Position numbers and translations under genes: made by a program
NCBI RefSeq assembly: GCF_040954835.1
Contig: NC_090704.1
Coordinates: 41,668,979 to 41,732,978 of the forward strand
Length of the DNA: 64,000 bases
Reading direction: 5' to 3'
Source: Lepisosteus oculatus
Lineage: Eukaryota > Chordata > Actinopteri > Semionotiformes > Lepisosteidae
Notes under the pieces: model-generated
Told to the model about the DNA's origin: nothing
What the model saw: the letters and a program-made list of their open reading frames with translations, nothing else
Databases searched by the model: none
Part shown: positions 30,297-43,600 of the stretch, piece after piece
How the letters are laid out: each line of letters begins with the position of its first letter
Numbering within the stretch: the first letter of the stretch is position 1

Positions 30297-30812
30297 TGAA
30301 TTCCTTGTGTTTATACAGTGCTTTTTCGTCTCGAAAGATCCCAAAGAGCTTTACACAGGGAGGGGAGCCACTTAATCCCCCAATGTAGTGCAGCACCCAT
30401 CCAGTTAATGTGTTGTAGCCATTCAGCGCCACCTGCCCCACCACACAGCACTGTGGGGGACAGAGTGAGAAACTATACCAGTTTAGATTACCCAGATTAG
30501 TTTGGCCAGTCCCAAAAGGATTTTACCAGAGTTAACACCCCTACTTGTACAACCAATGTCATGGGATTGAAAATGACTATGTACTGAGGAACTCCACTTG
30601 ATCATTTAATCAAAAACACCTCCTCCTACAGCACATTGACACCTGTCATTGTACCGGGATGAAAAACAAAACAAAAAGCATTTGTTTGGAAATTTAGGTC
30701 AAAAGGGAAGAGTCTCATCTACTGGTCTGCCAACACCAATAACAGTAGCATCCTCCCTTGAGGTCTCTCATCCCAGCACTGATCAGACCCAACTTTGCTC
30801 AGCTTGGGAATA
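30297..30812 (-). mobile_element. 5S-derived SINE, nearly full length
   Basis: Read on the minus strand it opens with the 3' half of a 5S-rRNA-like head ('AAGCTGAGCAAAGTTGGG', 'GGGATGAGAGACCTC'), continues through a body, and ends in an L2-like tail ('AAAGCTCTTTGGGATC', then 'AAGCACTGTATAAA'). The architecture (5S head, body, LINE-type tail) is that of SINE3-type elements. Confidence 0.75.
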
Positions 30813-31036
30813 ATTAAGATGGAAGTTAAAGTGCCCATGACTATTCTGGGGCATTAGGACCCACACAGACCACAGGGTGTGAGCGCCCCCAACTGGCCCC
30901 ATTATCACCTCTTCCAGCAGCAACCTTAGCTTTCCCAGGTCTTCCATCCAAGTACTGACCAGTACTGACACAGGTTGAGCGTCAGTGGGCTACCAGTTGT
31001 GAGTTGCAGAGTGATATGGCTGCTGGTTGTATCATC
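30813..31036 (-). mobile_element. 5S-derived SINE, 3'-truncated, abutting the previous one
   Basis: The minus strand starts with a degenerate 5S-like sequence ('AGCCATATCACTCTGCAACTC', then 'AGTACTTGGATGGAAGACC') and continues into the body ('GGTTGCTGCTGGAAG', 'CAGTTGGGGGCGCTC', 'GGTCCTAATGCCCCAG'). It stops where the second 5S head begins, so two SINEs lie head-to-tail. Confidence 0.75.
30882..30896 (-). promoter_or_regulatory. CTCF-like motif within SINE body
   Basis: On the minus strand it reads CCAGTTGGGGGCGCT, close to the CTCF core. It belongs to the SINE body, so the family could spread such motifs. Confidence 0.4.
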
Positions 31037-34000
31037 TGAGAAGATCAGCCTATAAGCTGGTAAAGCTGTTGTCAATAGATATGAAGCTCCTTGAAGGACC
31101 AATGGAATGCCACCAGGGTGTGAGAGGTGTTGGCGACACAGGCTGATCTACCTTGATGCAAACAAAACTATTGTTGCCGTTCACCTTGGTCTTGATCTAT
31201 TTAGCAGCAGGAGGCTGGATGCCGTGCAGCACATCTGTAGGTGTGGTTTACCATATTTACAGCAAGGGAGACGCAAGGGAGAGAGTTTTTTTTTTTTAGC
31301 TCAGGATCCATGGCACCTTGTGCTGAAGGAATACATGAAGAAGGATGTCCCACCACTCTGAGCTGAAAGGCTGTCAGAAGGAATTCCGGAGAAGCCAGAG
31401 GTGAGAGACCAGGAAGTTTTGGGACCTAATACTTACTCGTGAGGAACTGGGCACTGGTTGTCCTAATGGTTAGATTGAAGGAAGAGTGAACTCATTGTTA
31501 GAGCGATGGGGCTGGTCTAGGAGCTGTTTGCTAGATGCCAACCAGGACTAGGAGCCTCTGGCGAACCAGGAGATAAAACTGCAGCACCTGTTGAAAATGC
31601 ACATGAATACGTAGAGAACCCCAGTCTGGAACTGAACCCAGGGCCTTTGAGCTGGCTCCTGCGCTAGCCTGCAACCCGGCGAGTCGCTTCTGGATGAGTG
31701 GGCTTGTTCGCCTCGCTTGGTCTTGCAGTGTAACTGAGGGACCGAAGGGTTGTGAAGGCAAGGTTAAGTGCTGAAAACTGAGGCGTCAATGAGGTGGCTG
31801 TCGTGGAAGAACGGCAGTGGGTTCAGAAAACGAGTTCTGCAACTCGGCAGAACCTGCTTATCCTGGTTTTGGAGCTCATTTCCTTCTGCCTGAGGTGGGC
31901 TGGGAGAGGAGTGGGGGGGGGGGGGAGGGGTGAACTGTTTTTTCAGTCATACTCTGGAATCCTGAGATGGGATCTGCGCTGTCCAAGCTCCCCTCAGTGT
32001 GCTCCATTATTCTCTGAACTTCAAAGGGTTAAGAGCCTTCAGGCGTTTTAGTCATTAAGCTCTTTAAAACCACAGTAAATCAACGAAATGTTTGCCTGAG
32101 CAACTCTAATCATCTATTAAAACCTCCATTACTGTGCATGTGTATCAAGCATTGTCTGTAAAGTGATATTTGCAGATCCTGCTGATAAAGCGCACCTTAA
32201 CCCTTAGCTGTGTGTTTTTCTTGTGGATTTTAAATGGAGCGCTGACTGGCGATAAATGTCCTCAGCACCCATCGAAAGTTGCTTATGTGTATTCATGCTT
32301 GAAGCCATTTGGCTCTATGATAATATTCCCAACAATATGCACCCAGGAACACCTATTGTATACATTTCTGGAGCTCAGTTTCCATTGACATGGGAACGAT
32401 GCTGTACCATATTTTAAGATGGAAATGGAAGATAGTTTTCTGTTGTTCATGCCAGTTTCAGGATTTTTGTTGGAAAACCCAGTGTAATGTACAAATGGAC
32501 AATATTTTATAAAGGACATTACAGTCTGTTTCACCAAAACATGAAAACATGAACATGTGGAAGGTAAAGGTGAACTTTACAAGGCCTTTTGGCCTCTGAT
32601 GTCAAACATTCTACTAAAGCTTTCAAAATGTGTTTTCAAACAGAGTGCACATACTGTAGTATGGGCCTGAGATATGCCAAACTTATATGAGTTATAGACG
32701 AAAATATTGAACAGTTGGTATTCTAATTCTTAAATGAACGGGTCATTAAATGGGTCGCCAGGATTTGACAGAACACCTGACTGTGCTGCAGTCGCACTTG
32801 AAAAGAATTCCAAGAACTGTAGCAGAATTCTGTTTAGTTTCATTAGAATTCACAGCTTGCCTTCAGGGAAAACTGTCTCTTGGAAAGAGATCAAATGTAT
32901 TTCTTTTAAAATTGTAATTTTTAAAACAAAGTGCCTCCTTGTTTTGTGGCAAGGAATGGGATTCAGACAGTTCGTGGCAGGGCAGACTAGTGTTTCAGGG
33001 CTGTGCCTGTGATGTTTTTTAATAACCATGGCCAGCTCATGAAGAAGGCTCACACGATTTATGCCACATTGCTGTAATTACACAGCATGAATGTTTATTA
33101 CTGTTTTTTAATGGTGGAATATGAGAGGAGCAAATATGCGAAGGCTAGCAAAAAAAGGTACCCAACGGATATTTGAAGCAGTCTCTTCATTTTATTTGTC
33201 CAAATTTAGTTCCTATGTCACTTCCTGAAAGGGCAAGCAAAAATAGGCGAGAAAATTTCAGTAAACCGAAGATTCTTAAAGCAACGTCTGCTACTGACAC
33301 ATATTTCTGTTTACTCAGACAGACACCTTGTAGGAGGCGCAAGGCAAACTGTTAAATAAATGTAATTACTTAAATTTAGACGTTCGCTTATATTCTTCAT
33401 TTTTCAGCTGTCAAAAAACAGCTATTGGGTTTTTCTTTCTAAACTTTGAAGATCATTGTGTACTCACTGATTTTTTTGCTTGCAGATTTTCTGCCCAATA
33501 AAGTATTGATAATGTCTTCACATGACTGAAAGCGATGATTTTACACTGATTTGGTTTATTTGAAATGTGCCCCATATTGAAACAATTTAATTGTTTAAGG
33601 TAATCAAAGTGGAAAATGACATAACTATCAGACTGAATTTAACTTCCCAGAAATGCATGATCCATTTGTTTAACATTTGGTTACACTTGCACAATAAGCC
33701 CACTCCGTGAAATGCAATGACATTGTTTCTCATTCAAACAAGATTAGAATGATGTAAACTGTAATAATGACTGAATGGCTAAAACTAGCTATGGTTCTTT
33801 CAAAAAAACAAACCTGTTTTAAATTCCAGTTTTCAGGTATGTACATTTTTCTAATGTTTCATCTTAAGATGACAGAATATTTCAACAGGTTCAGTCTGTG
33901 AGAATTGACAATATTTGACAATAGTTTGTTTTGGCATTTTAACAAAAGAATATGCATTGATAGTGATAAAGAACAGCCCACAGGCAAAAGCAGGAGATTT

Positions 34001-37000
34001 TGCCTGAGACTTTGTAGTGCCTCAGATTCAGTGACTCCACCATATAAAGCATTTTATAATCATTTGTAAAACTTCCTTATCAATGAATTATTGATATTTT
34101 AAATCCTCCAATAATTTAAGATTTCGTCTGAAGAATCTATACTTTACTGCAGACATTGCAGAAAAAGACTGCAGAAGGCACGGCCTAAGCAAATTAGAAA
34201 ACTTAACAAAATGAGAAAAGTTATTTGACTCGTCAATGGTACTCTTGTTACTAGAACTTAATTGATCCCAGAGCTTCTTTAAAGGAGCAGAATGAGTCAG
34301 AAGATACATCAGACCTTGATAACTTGTTCAATATACTTACACCCACCACTCTGCATCAGACACGATCTCCTGCTCTCGACTGAGTGTAAGCAGTACACCT
34401 GCTAAGTCAAGCCAAGGGGTGTTTTAGCAGTTTATGTTTTTGTGTATCGTTTATGTAATTACTTTGTTTCAGTCTCCACATTGTAAGACTTGGGTTGTTA
34501 GAAATTTTTCTTTTTTTCCTATACTCTTATATTGCAAGTGTCATCAGCAAATAGCTGTGCTTTATCACAAAGATTAAGCTCTACTGGAAAATCACTCTTA
34601 TTCACACTGGTGGAGTGAAAAAATCTTGATTGTTATACACTGGGCAAACGTCATGAATTCAGTTATATGTGTTTTAACTGTCGTTTTACTCAGAAGGAGA
34701 TCAATCGCACTGCTGGATGAAGCAGATATACGCTCCATACATGCCCGGTAGTTTTTGTCCTTGTTTTAGGTACTGTACTTTAATCACGATCAACACTCAA
34801 CACATGCATTCTCTTGCTTTTGTTTTCAATGACGTTGGAGTCAAAATCGTTTGTGCTAGTGTTATATTCCGCATTATCGCAGAGGGCTTCCTGTGAAAAA
34901 TCTTAAAAGAAATGCAGGAAATCCCTCCAGGATTCCAACTAACCCATTTGGGGGCATTGTTTGATGTGGTTTTCCGCAGGTTTGCCATTTGACTAGAGAA
35001 AGAACATTAAAATCAATATCGCTGGGATCAGCTGCTGCCACCCAGACCTGGGGCTCTCCCTCTCAGAAGGCCTCGTTTCCATGGAGACGCAAACAGAGCA
35101 CAAGGCAGCCTGCAGGTGATTTCCTCCGCTTCTTCTTTGACAGCTGAATGGGTCAGTTTAAATCCCCTTTCAGTCTTTGCCCATGCTTGGAAGGAGCCAA
35201 GACAGAGCTGAACCCAGACCTTATTGAATGCCTTGTTCTCAGGTGCCACAGTTGCGTCCTGCTTGAAACACAAACCAGACGTTTCTGCCACACACTCCCA
35301 CTCCATCCCACTCTGAAATTTATCCCAGTCCGATTTTCCTCTCTCACTTTAAACCTTTTATCCATTAGGCCATCCTCCTCAATTTACAGTCCTGCCTCAA
35401 TATCCTTTGAAAGCAACTTCCTATAGGGCTTTTTAGTTCTCTAAATTAAAAACAAAGCAACATCCTTCTTCCTAGTTCCCTTTTTATTACCACTCAGTCT
35501 TTAGCCTGCCTGCTGGGTATTTTGTGTCCCATTGTTTCTGAGCTAACCATCTGCTCCCGCAATTTCGTTGAACAACTCTTTCTTGCTGTAACCCATATCC
35601 TGCCTGACTCAAACCCCAGTCGTTCAAGTCCAACCACTGGCCAGTGCCGTACGCAGGGCCTCCTGTAAACACAGAACCAGATCCCTCCTGCCCCCCCGGG
35701 CCGAGGGCAAGCCTGGCAGAGAGAGAGAGGAGGGAACAGGAGGCCGGCTCGGCCACAAACAGGTTTCATTTGTCTGTCATCCCTGGAGCCGGTGGGGGGG
35801 AGGGGGGGCGTTGTGCACACCTGTGTTATCACAATGGCTGTTTTTCTTTCCACGGAGGAAGTTGAGAAATGGGAGGAGGGGTTAGGGTGTGTTGAGGGTC
35901 CTTTTGTTTTGTCGATTATGAAAATCTTATTGTGTTCCTTCTTGTCAGTTTTTTTTGGGTGTTGTTGTTCTTGAAACCCCTTTTTGAAATACCTGAAGAG
36001 CCACACAATGACTGTTATCACTCCTGGGCCACAGAACATTGTTTATCCCTCCCTAAGGCTCTTGTCCCTCATTCATCACCCCTCTTGCTCGCCTTCTATC
36101 TAACAGACATACCACACCTGCCTGTCCCTTACAGCAGCCCACTGTCAGGAATTCAGAAGCTTTTACCCAGGTAGATCAGTTGTTGTGTTTGTCCCTTATT
36201 GATGTCTTTTACTGATCAAACATTTTTAGAGTTACTTAATCAAAATATTTCAGGCATTCACATTTTGGAGCTTTACCTTAACATACTCTCTGTATTTTTG
36301 AAGTTTTGCAAGGCCATTCAGAGTATTTTACCAGGGGCTTTACTGTAGTTAAATATAATGCTTTTGGCATCCAGATTGCACTGTTCTGCTCACGCCACGG
36401 TTGTCAAAATGACAGGCCCTGGTAAAGGAAATCCTTTAGTAAAATATCATGCTGTCAGAGCAGAAATGAATATTTAAACCTGTTGTACAAAATGTGAAGG
36501 ATGGTAGGTGAGAGTATTGATTTGGAATCTAACCTTTCTGAAAGGTGGTTAAAGTGTCTGTTTTCAGATTCTGATCTTGGATACTGGGACATTTGAGCAA
36601 GAGTGTTCTTATGCAAAGCACACTAGCACTTGGGGGAGTGTTTGGACATACAGTACAATACAGTGGTTTAGGAATTTAAAGTTGGAAGGCTCTATCACAA
36701 ATTTAGTAATTACCAGTGTTTATTGCCATCAAACATGGCCAAGAAACTGTTCTGTACAAGAACAATAATAGATTTCTTATCCATAAAGTACAGTATTTTG
36801 GCTGCCTTGATTGATTTTGGCAAAGGCAGAATTATTTATATCCTGGCTAAGCTCAGAAAATGATGATACCTGAACACAGCCATCAGAGGTTTAGAGTTCT
36901 AAAAATGTGTATACATTTCTGTTGTTGCATAATTCATTAAGGTCATTAAGGGTGCTTTTACCTCATTTCCTAATACACTTCTACAGTCATATAAGCAAAA

Positions 37001-39165
37001 GGTGAGCCAGAAAAATTTCCTCTGCAATTTGATGTGTCATGGTTTGTGTTCCATTGGGGAGCAGAGTGTTTGCTGCAAAGAAACAAGTACTGTAGAAGTT
37101 AATTCCACACTGAAAAGCAGAAAGAGGAAACATGATGCTTCAGCTGCTGAGCCTTCTTCAGGAGTGAAGAAGACACCTGAAAAACATGTGTAACAGCCAA
37201 ACCCTTTCTTTGTCTTCTCTGCATTTAATACTGTATTTTTTTAAAGTGTGGCATTTTGTGAGCTCTTTGATCCTAAGGGTGAAGCTGACGGGAACGCCGT
37301 CCGTTCAGCAGGCGGGGAGCAGGCTGACCTGTGCAGCTGCAGAACGGTGACCTGGGCTTCGCAGTGGGTTAGCCATGCTGTTGTCACATGCAGTGAGGAC
37401 GTCATGGCGGGTCTGGGAGCCAGCGGGTTGCAGTTTTCAAGCTGTGCTGAAATTCAGCTGCACAGTTCTGGACATGTGCCGCCCCAACAGTTCCGACTTC
37501 AAAATTCTAGTGAACTGAGTAGACATGCAAGTTTGTTCCTGCTCAGAAATATACATGTATATACGGCACATCTCAAGAATCTGTAGCATTTCATCACCTT
37601 TATTTTTTTTTTTTAAGTATGAATAACAGATTGACATTAGTGCTTTAATGGCTTCCTCTTGCAAGCAATTAAAGTTGCGTGCAGCGACGGGACCATGTTA
37701 AGGCAGTTTATCTGCTGAGCACAATGGCTGGAAGCAGTGCGGGTTTAGGAGTGAGCCAATTCATCAGTTTGGCAGCTAGCGGATCCTTTGACGGACAGCT
37801 CTTTGCCTTTACAATAAAGCGCGCCTCGCCATACTCCTGTGTGTGCTTGGGCAGGGGATCTTGCAGAGATGGGGCTTGAGGTGGGGGCAGAGGGGTAGGC
37901 GTCTGCCAGGCCCCAGAGCAGTGATTGCTGTCAGGAGAACCACGCAGCTTGAGCAGCAACACACAGCCAGGACCTTCATTACACTGACAAGATCACACAG
38001 CGGAATTCTAGGATGGGGTCTCCCGAGGCTGCTGTCCCAGAACACAGGTGTGAGGAAGCTGCTGCCTCCCCTTCTGTCTCCAAAGCGGTTAGTCAGCTGT
38101 TTTTCTCGTGCTAAATTATGTTGTTCTGTTTTTCTGGCGTTTTCTTAAGGTACTGTAAAACGCCTTAAAGGCATCATTATTTTGATGCTTCCAGGTCTTG
38201 GACTGATGTCTTTTCTTTCCCTAATCAGCAGTTTTTTTTTTATTGTTCTTACAAAAAATAATGACAGAGGCAAAATAATGACCACAACTGTATACAGAGC
38301 AAAGCTCACCATCTCGTACCCCCCTCCCTTCAGGTTGAGGTTCATGGGTTCGGAGAAAGAAACGGGCTCAGAAAGCACATTGAAAGGGGTAAGGAGCTCC
38401 CTGAATGTAGGATTAAACAGTCAGTACGTGCAATGAGCTTAAAGGATTTGTGAATATCTCCCCTTGAAAAAAATCCAAAATTGAGTCTCATTATCTGCCT
38501 CAGCTTCCTGGTTCGTTTTAAAATCTGTCCTCACTTGTTTAGCATTTCCATTTTTTTTTTTGTAGTTTCAAAGCATTCATTCAAGATGCAAGTACAAGTA
38601 CGTATGTGCCAAGAAGAGCACTGGCAAATAGCCTGTTCTGCCAGGATACTCCCTGCTTTTCTTTCCTGGAGCAAAGCAGCCTTTGGATGTCAGTAGAGAG
38701 TGTCTAACGTGCCCCCGCTGAGAACTGCTAGCTGGCCTGGCTGCCGTGTGTTCTGCATTTGGTTTTGGGGTTTACAGTGAAAACCAAGGGACGATTTGTC
38801 TCAATTAGATTTTTATCCCGGTTAAGTAAAGGTTAATAAATGAACAGATAAATTAGTGAGACTGCAGCCTCGCCTGATGGTCTCTGGAGAACCCGGCACC
38901 CCCCCTACCCCCCATCCACAGGCATGTTAATGAAGCACGCTGGCTCCTTGTCAAACACGCGTTCTCATTAAAGACGTCTTCCTGACAGGTTATGAGAGAG
39001 ATGGTGTCAGGCCGCGGCGATGCGATTTGTAAGTAACAGGTGAAAAATGAAAGAGGGAGGGAGAAGATCATACTGTTGATGCTCTGAGGCGGCCTCTCTT
39101 CCGAACCGTTGTGAACCTCACAGTATTGGTCTTTTGCAGCCTCTTTCCTGTTGTTGTTGAGTGAT
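31037..39165. other. Intergenic, no gene supported
   Basis: This is 8.1 kb. A tRNA-like stretch occurs on the minus strand at 31620-31675 (B-box-like GGTTCAGTTCC after TAGCGCAGGAG), probably a decayed SINE. G-runs occur at 31912-31930 and 35790-35810. The AT-rich 33.4-34.3 kb segment could contain conserved non-coding DNA, but this cannot be judged without alignment. Confidence 0.5.
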
Positions 39166-39272
39166 TTATGATTACAGTCCTTCACCTATTCATTCACTCT
39201 GCAAAATTTGCCTTTTTCTCTCGTTTTGATGTCCGAGTGAGTCCCTGAAACTCATAAAAAAGGTAGTATTTA
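39166..39272 (+). repeat. 107-bp direct repeat, copy 1
   Basis: It is identical base for base to 39851-39957. It starts TTATGATTACAGTCC and ends GGTAGTATTTA. The sequences diverge immediately outside on both sides. Confidence 0.95.
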
Positions 39273-39480
39273 CATTACTCTGCTCTCCTCCCCACTGATA
39301 GCTGGTGTGTGGTGAGCGTTCTGGCGCACTATGGCTGCCGTCGCATCATCCAGGTGGATGCTGCACATTGGTGGTGGTGGAGGGGAGTCCCCATTACCTG
39401 TAAAGCGCTTTGAGTGGAGTGTCCAGAAAAGCGCTATATAAGTGTAAGCAATTATTATTATTATTATTATTATTATTATT
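39273..39480 (+). mobile_element. 5S-type SINE, 3' portion with (ATT)n tail
   Basis: It starts 'CATTACTCTGCTCTCCTCCC' and runs through 'GTAAAGCGCTTTGAGTGG' and 'AAGCGCTATATAAGTGTAAG' to an (ATT)n tail at 39448-39480. It is the best-preserved copy of this SINE 3' end in the window, so probably the youngest. It begins directly at the end of the 107-bp repeat copy 1. Confidence 0.85.
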
Positions 39481-39850
39481 TGAGAATATCTTTGGTATTT
39501 CATTTGTTACACTTAAATCCAGCCTCCTGCAATACGTCCGAGTCATGATCCTGAACTCTTTATTTGTAGTCATGATCGGAGAGTTGCAAACTGATCTAGT
39601 TCTCTGTTGCAGCCAGGAAAGTTCAGAGTTATTGAATAAAACTAAGCCATGGACGGCGAATTTAGGTTTTCTACATTCTTGTGGTATTCTAGACAACTAG
39701 TCATTTTCATTGATGATTATCGTAGACCATACAGATTATTTGGTAATGAACCTTGAGTAGAACTTTTTTGTTAAAAGGAGCAAGAAGGGAATATATTGTA
39801 GTAGTGAAAGGTTTTCAAAGTCAAGCTGTTTTTTAGTCTTTCTATTATTA

Positions 39851-39957
39851 TTATGATTACAGTCCTTCACCTATTCATTCACTCTGCAAAATTTGCCTTT
39901 TTCTCTCGTTTTGATGTCCGAGTGAGTCCCTGAAACTCATAAAAAAGGTAGTATTTA
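39851..39957 (+). repeat. 107-bp direct repeat, copy 2
   Basis: It is a perfect copy of 39166-39272, offset by 685 bp. A short TATTATTATTATGA lies at its left junction. Confidence 0.95.
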
Positions 39958-40479
39958 AGCCTGTGGAGCTGTAAGGGTTGGAGTGTCCTGAATGTCATAA
40001 CAACTCTACCCCAGGGTTTAGGAGAGGATAGCCTGCTGTGAGTCAAGCCCTGATGCAGAAACAGCTCTTTCTCGAGTAGTTTTCTCTTCAGAGACCCGTT
40101 ACACTGAAGCTATCTTGTGGATCAGCACAATTTTTTAAGCACAGGAATTTATCAGCAGCCACCACCTACTTCTTTTTTTAAAAAAAAACAAAAGACAAAC
40201 ACGCTTCACATATAAATACATACAGTACATATAAATACAGCAATGTTTATGGTGCCCAGGCCTACGAAGCTGAACTTGTTCGCTGAGCCTTTTTCTGGAA
40301 GTGTGTCGCGATGGCAATGCTGGAAGAGGAACTTCTGTTAAGAGGCGGTGGAATATTTTTTTTTTAATATTTTAACACAACAATCAGTGTAGTTTTGAGC
40401 TGGGTTTACGGAGATGGGTGGCAAGATGGCCAACACCTTAAGTAAGGTACATAGCCTTGTCCCCATGACGACAGACAAC

Positions 40480-40640
40480 TGCATGGCCTTGTGGCTGAAG
40501 CTGTGGCACTGAGGGCAGCACTCGAATCTGTGACAGATGGAGGCATTGTGGCCTGGTGGTTACTGCTGAGGAACTGGGAGCAAAATAGGGTGTCCTTGGG
40601 TTTCCCCGAAGGGCAGTGGGGAGCAGAAAGCGGTAGAAGC
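40480..40640 (+). mobile_element. Possible tRNA-derived SINE fragment
   Basis: It contains a B-box-like ACTCGAATC and a tRNA-like 'GTGGCCTGGTGGTTACTGC' stretch, roughly duplicated in tandem. Box matches are imperfect and no second copy was found in the window, so the call is tentative. Confidence 0.3.
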
Positions 40641-43600
40641 CAGTTTATTTCTGTTATTGTTTTCAGGCAACTTCTTCAAGATGACAAAGGACCCTGTCGC
40701 AGGGTTTCCATCATCTGCATGTGCCTTCCTGTTACCATGGGAACCGCATGTGCCCACTACTGTGCAGTAATTTGTACAGTGATTGCTGCTATCTATTAAG
40801 GAAAAAAAAATGATAAAAATTATTAGCACACAGTAATGTTCCAAGACCCTGCACTGCAGGGTTTTTTTTGGTACGGTTTCTTCCAATTTACCTCATTTGA
40901 CATGAGATCCTTCTCCTGTCAGTGTTTATCAGGAAGGAGTGAGTGGCAGATGACAGTAGGACACGGGCACACGCAGATGCAAGGGCTAGAACATGTTGCA
41001 CACACACAGTCGCTTTGACTGTGCCCAAGCACGCAGCCACCCGATGTGCTCCCTCTCTCTCACCTGCGCCACTCCCAGTCCACAGAGCCATGCACGCCCT
41101 TGAGAGTGTCTTTCTGAGAAGGACCAAACAGTAAGACTTGTTCTGGGACCCCGTAATGGTCTTTAAACATGAAAACACAGCACACCAGGTCTCCTGCTGC
41201 AGCCTTTGTGCTGTGATTGACTACCTAACTAGCCCTCCCCCCCATGTCGGCCTATGGCCTGGGGTTGAGTCTCTGGACAGCCTGCGGCCTAGCTTTTCCT
41301 CCTTGCTCCTGACTCGACAACTGAAAAAGCAGCATGGAAAATGTAAAACACCCCCCCCCCCCCCCATGAAATACACAGCCCTTGTTGCCTGTGCCTAGAG
41401 CCAGCCTGGTGTGGCCTACGCCAGCCCGGAGGGGAGGGGCGTTGGTCGGCACGTTCTTAAGCGTGAAGCCACATTCCTCCCCGCGCCTCTCTGCGCCTCT
41501 CTGCGCGTCGGGGACGTCAGCGCCGCTCTGTATCAAAGCGGGGGCCCCTGGCTGTGGTGACTCGGGGGTTGTGTCTGCGGAAGGGGGGGAGAAGGGATTA
41601 AATGTGGGCGGAATGAGGGTGCCGACTCTTCAGAAGCATTTGAAGTGCTGGCGCTCGTGTTGTCGATGCCAGGTCCCACAGTTCCACAAATCCAAGAAAG
41701 GCGAGAACTCCGACCTTTTCGCAGGTTGACTGCAAAGACTTTTAGAGGTTTTTGGTCACGGCCTGATTTGCTCAAAGGCCTATCGCACTTGAACTTGTGC
41801 AGTTTGTGGTCCATTTCTTTTCTGTTCCTCACTGAAGCTGAAATTGATCGGGGTCAGTCTAGGAGCTCTGCCCATGCAGTCAGAGCATGTTTAAGGTGGC
41901 GCTGATGTTTCAGCGATGAATGGAATTGCATACCATGTTTTTGTGAATGTAATAAGTGGGTGTCTGGGAGTTTTTCAGGGCCGCTGGCAGTGTCAGGTGA
42001 TAGCAGAAGAAAAACAGAGGGGCGGCGGTCTTCTAACATCCTAGCCAGAATGCACAGGAGGTTTTCAGCAACGTGGGCACTGATGGCTAACAGAATGCAC
42101 AAAACCACATCAACACTGCAGCCATTCTATGGATTTCTGGGTCCATAACCAAAGCAGATATGTCTGCCTTCATATCTTAGGCCAGAATAATCCGGCCCCA
42201 CACTTTGCTTGGCACAGCTTGCATTGCTTTGGAGTATCTTCTAATCATTGTTTTATTATTGGATTGCAAAAGCATGCTAGTGGCTTTCAGCTGGAAAGAT
42301 CCAGGAGGTACAATTATTCTTTTTAAAGGTGTGAAGGTAACTGGCGCAACAAAGGAGTTTGATGCATTCAATTACTAGTTTTCATTAGCACCACCCCATT
42401 GTTATGAGTGCTGGTTCAAAGGCCAGGGTAGTGTTTTTAAAAAGCAGGCAACTTCTGTTTCTTGAAGTTTTTGGACTGGTTTGGTTCTGTTCAGGAACAT
42501 ATCAGACACCTGCTGGCACAGACATTTCAGATCGTAAAGGCTGATGGAGATCTACTGATTACAGAGCAGATAAAGAAATTCCATGCAGTTCTCACGTTAC
42601 CGAAGAAAACAGATTTGTGTTTTAGAAGTGAGTTTCAAAAACTGAGATGTCAGAGTGTGCACTGACTTATCGAGCCAGAGGACAGCCTGGCCAATATGAG
42701 AGGGAAATTATGTGCTTTGTGCACGTGGATCAGTCTGCGCAGGGTGAGATGTTTAAGGAACGTTAGCACAGAAGGGTAAAACCAAGCTTTGGAAATACAT
42801 CTTAAAACTCTGAACTATTACCATCCTATATTCTTCAGGTCCTTTGAAAGCACATTTCTGGGAAAGCAGACAAAGCTTTAAAAAGGAGTGCTTTCCATAC
42901 CACATCAGGTCCCATTGTAGGTTTCGATTGAATTTCTGTGCACTCTTTATTTTATGGTGTTGTATTTGTCTGTTTCCCTTGTTACAGCTGTTTCCTGCTG
43001 GGTTGAAGGAAGAATGTTAATCAAGAAATTGTCACATTGTTACACAAGTGAAGGACTTGCGCAAAGTATTTGCTAGTTGCTGGGATTCTATCTAAATTAC
43101 AGGCCCAGGACTTGGAATACGATAGCAAAGGAAATTTGAGCCATTTGTATTTGTTTTGTATCATCGCATACACAATATACAGACTCTGAACTGCCCTAGA
43201 CTAACATAAGCATGCAATGCAGAATATAGCAGCAGAATGCTTCAAAGACTTAATTTAGACCTTACATAAACTGAAAAATTAAACCCAAATAAATAGTTTG
43301 CTACTTTGCTACTGGTGGTAGCTGACAGAAAGGAGTGGGCATTACGTTATACAGTGTGCAATAAAATATTTATCGCGGCGGATCCACAGAGACCTAACCT
43401 CTTCCCATTAGTGCATTTCCAGAGTGGTGTCGTCAGCAAGGCCTGGCCAGAGGAAACTATCCGTCAATAGACAGCGTAGGATGTGAGCACAGCAGAGGGG
43501 TGAATTATGATACTCCGCCTGTAGAGCCTCACTAATCTGCATCGGCTTCCCATTCGTCAGCTAATCGATTATGGAATGTTGATTCATTGTGCTTTCCTCC

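Noticed and set aside
30753..31036. 5S rRNA gene
   Set aside because: The 5S-like parts are degenerate, incomplete and fused to SINE bodies with LINE-type tails, so they are SINE heads and not 5S genes.
31620..31690. tRNA gene on the minus strand
   Set aside because: A-box and B-box matches are too close together and no cloverleaf can be folded. It is probably a decayed tRNA-type SINE.
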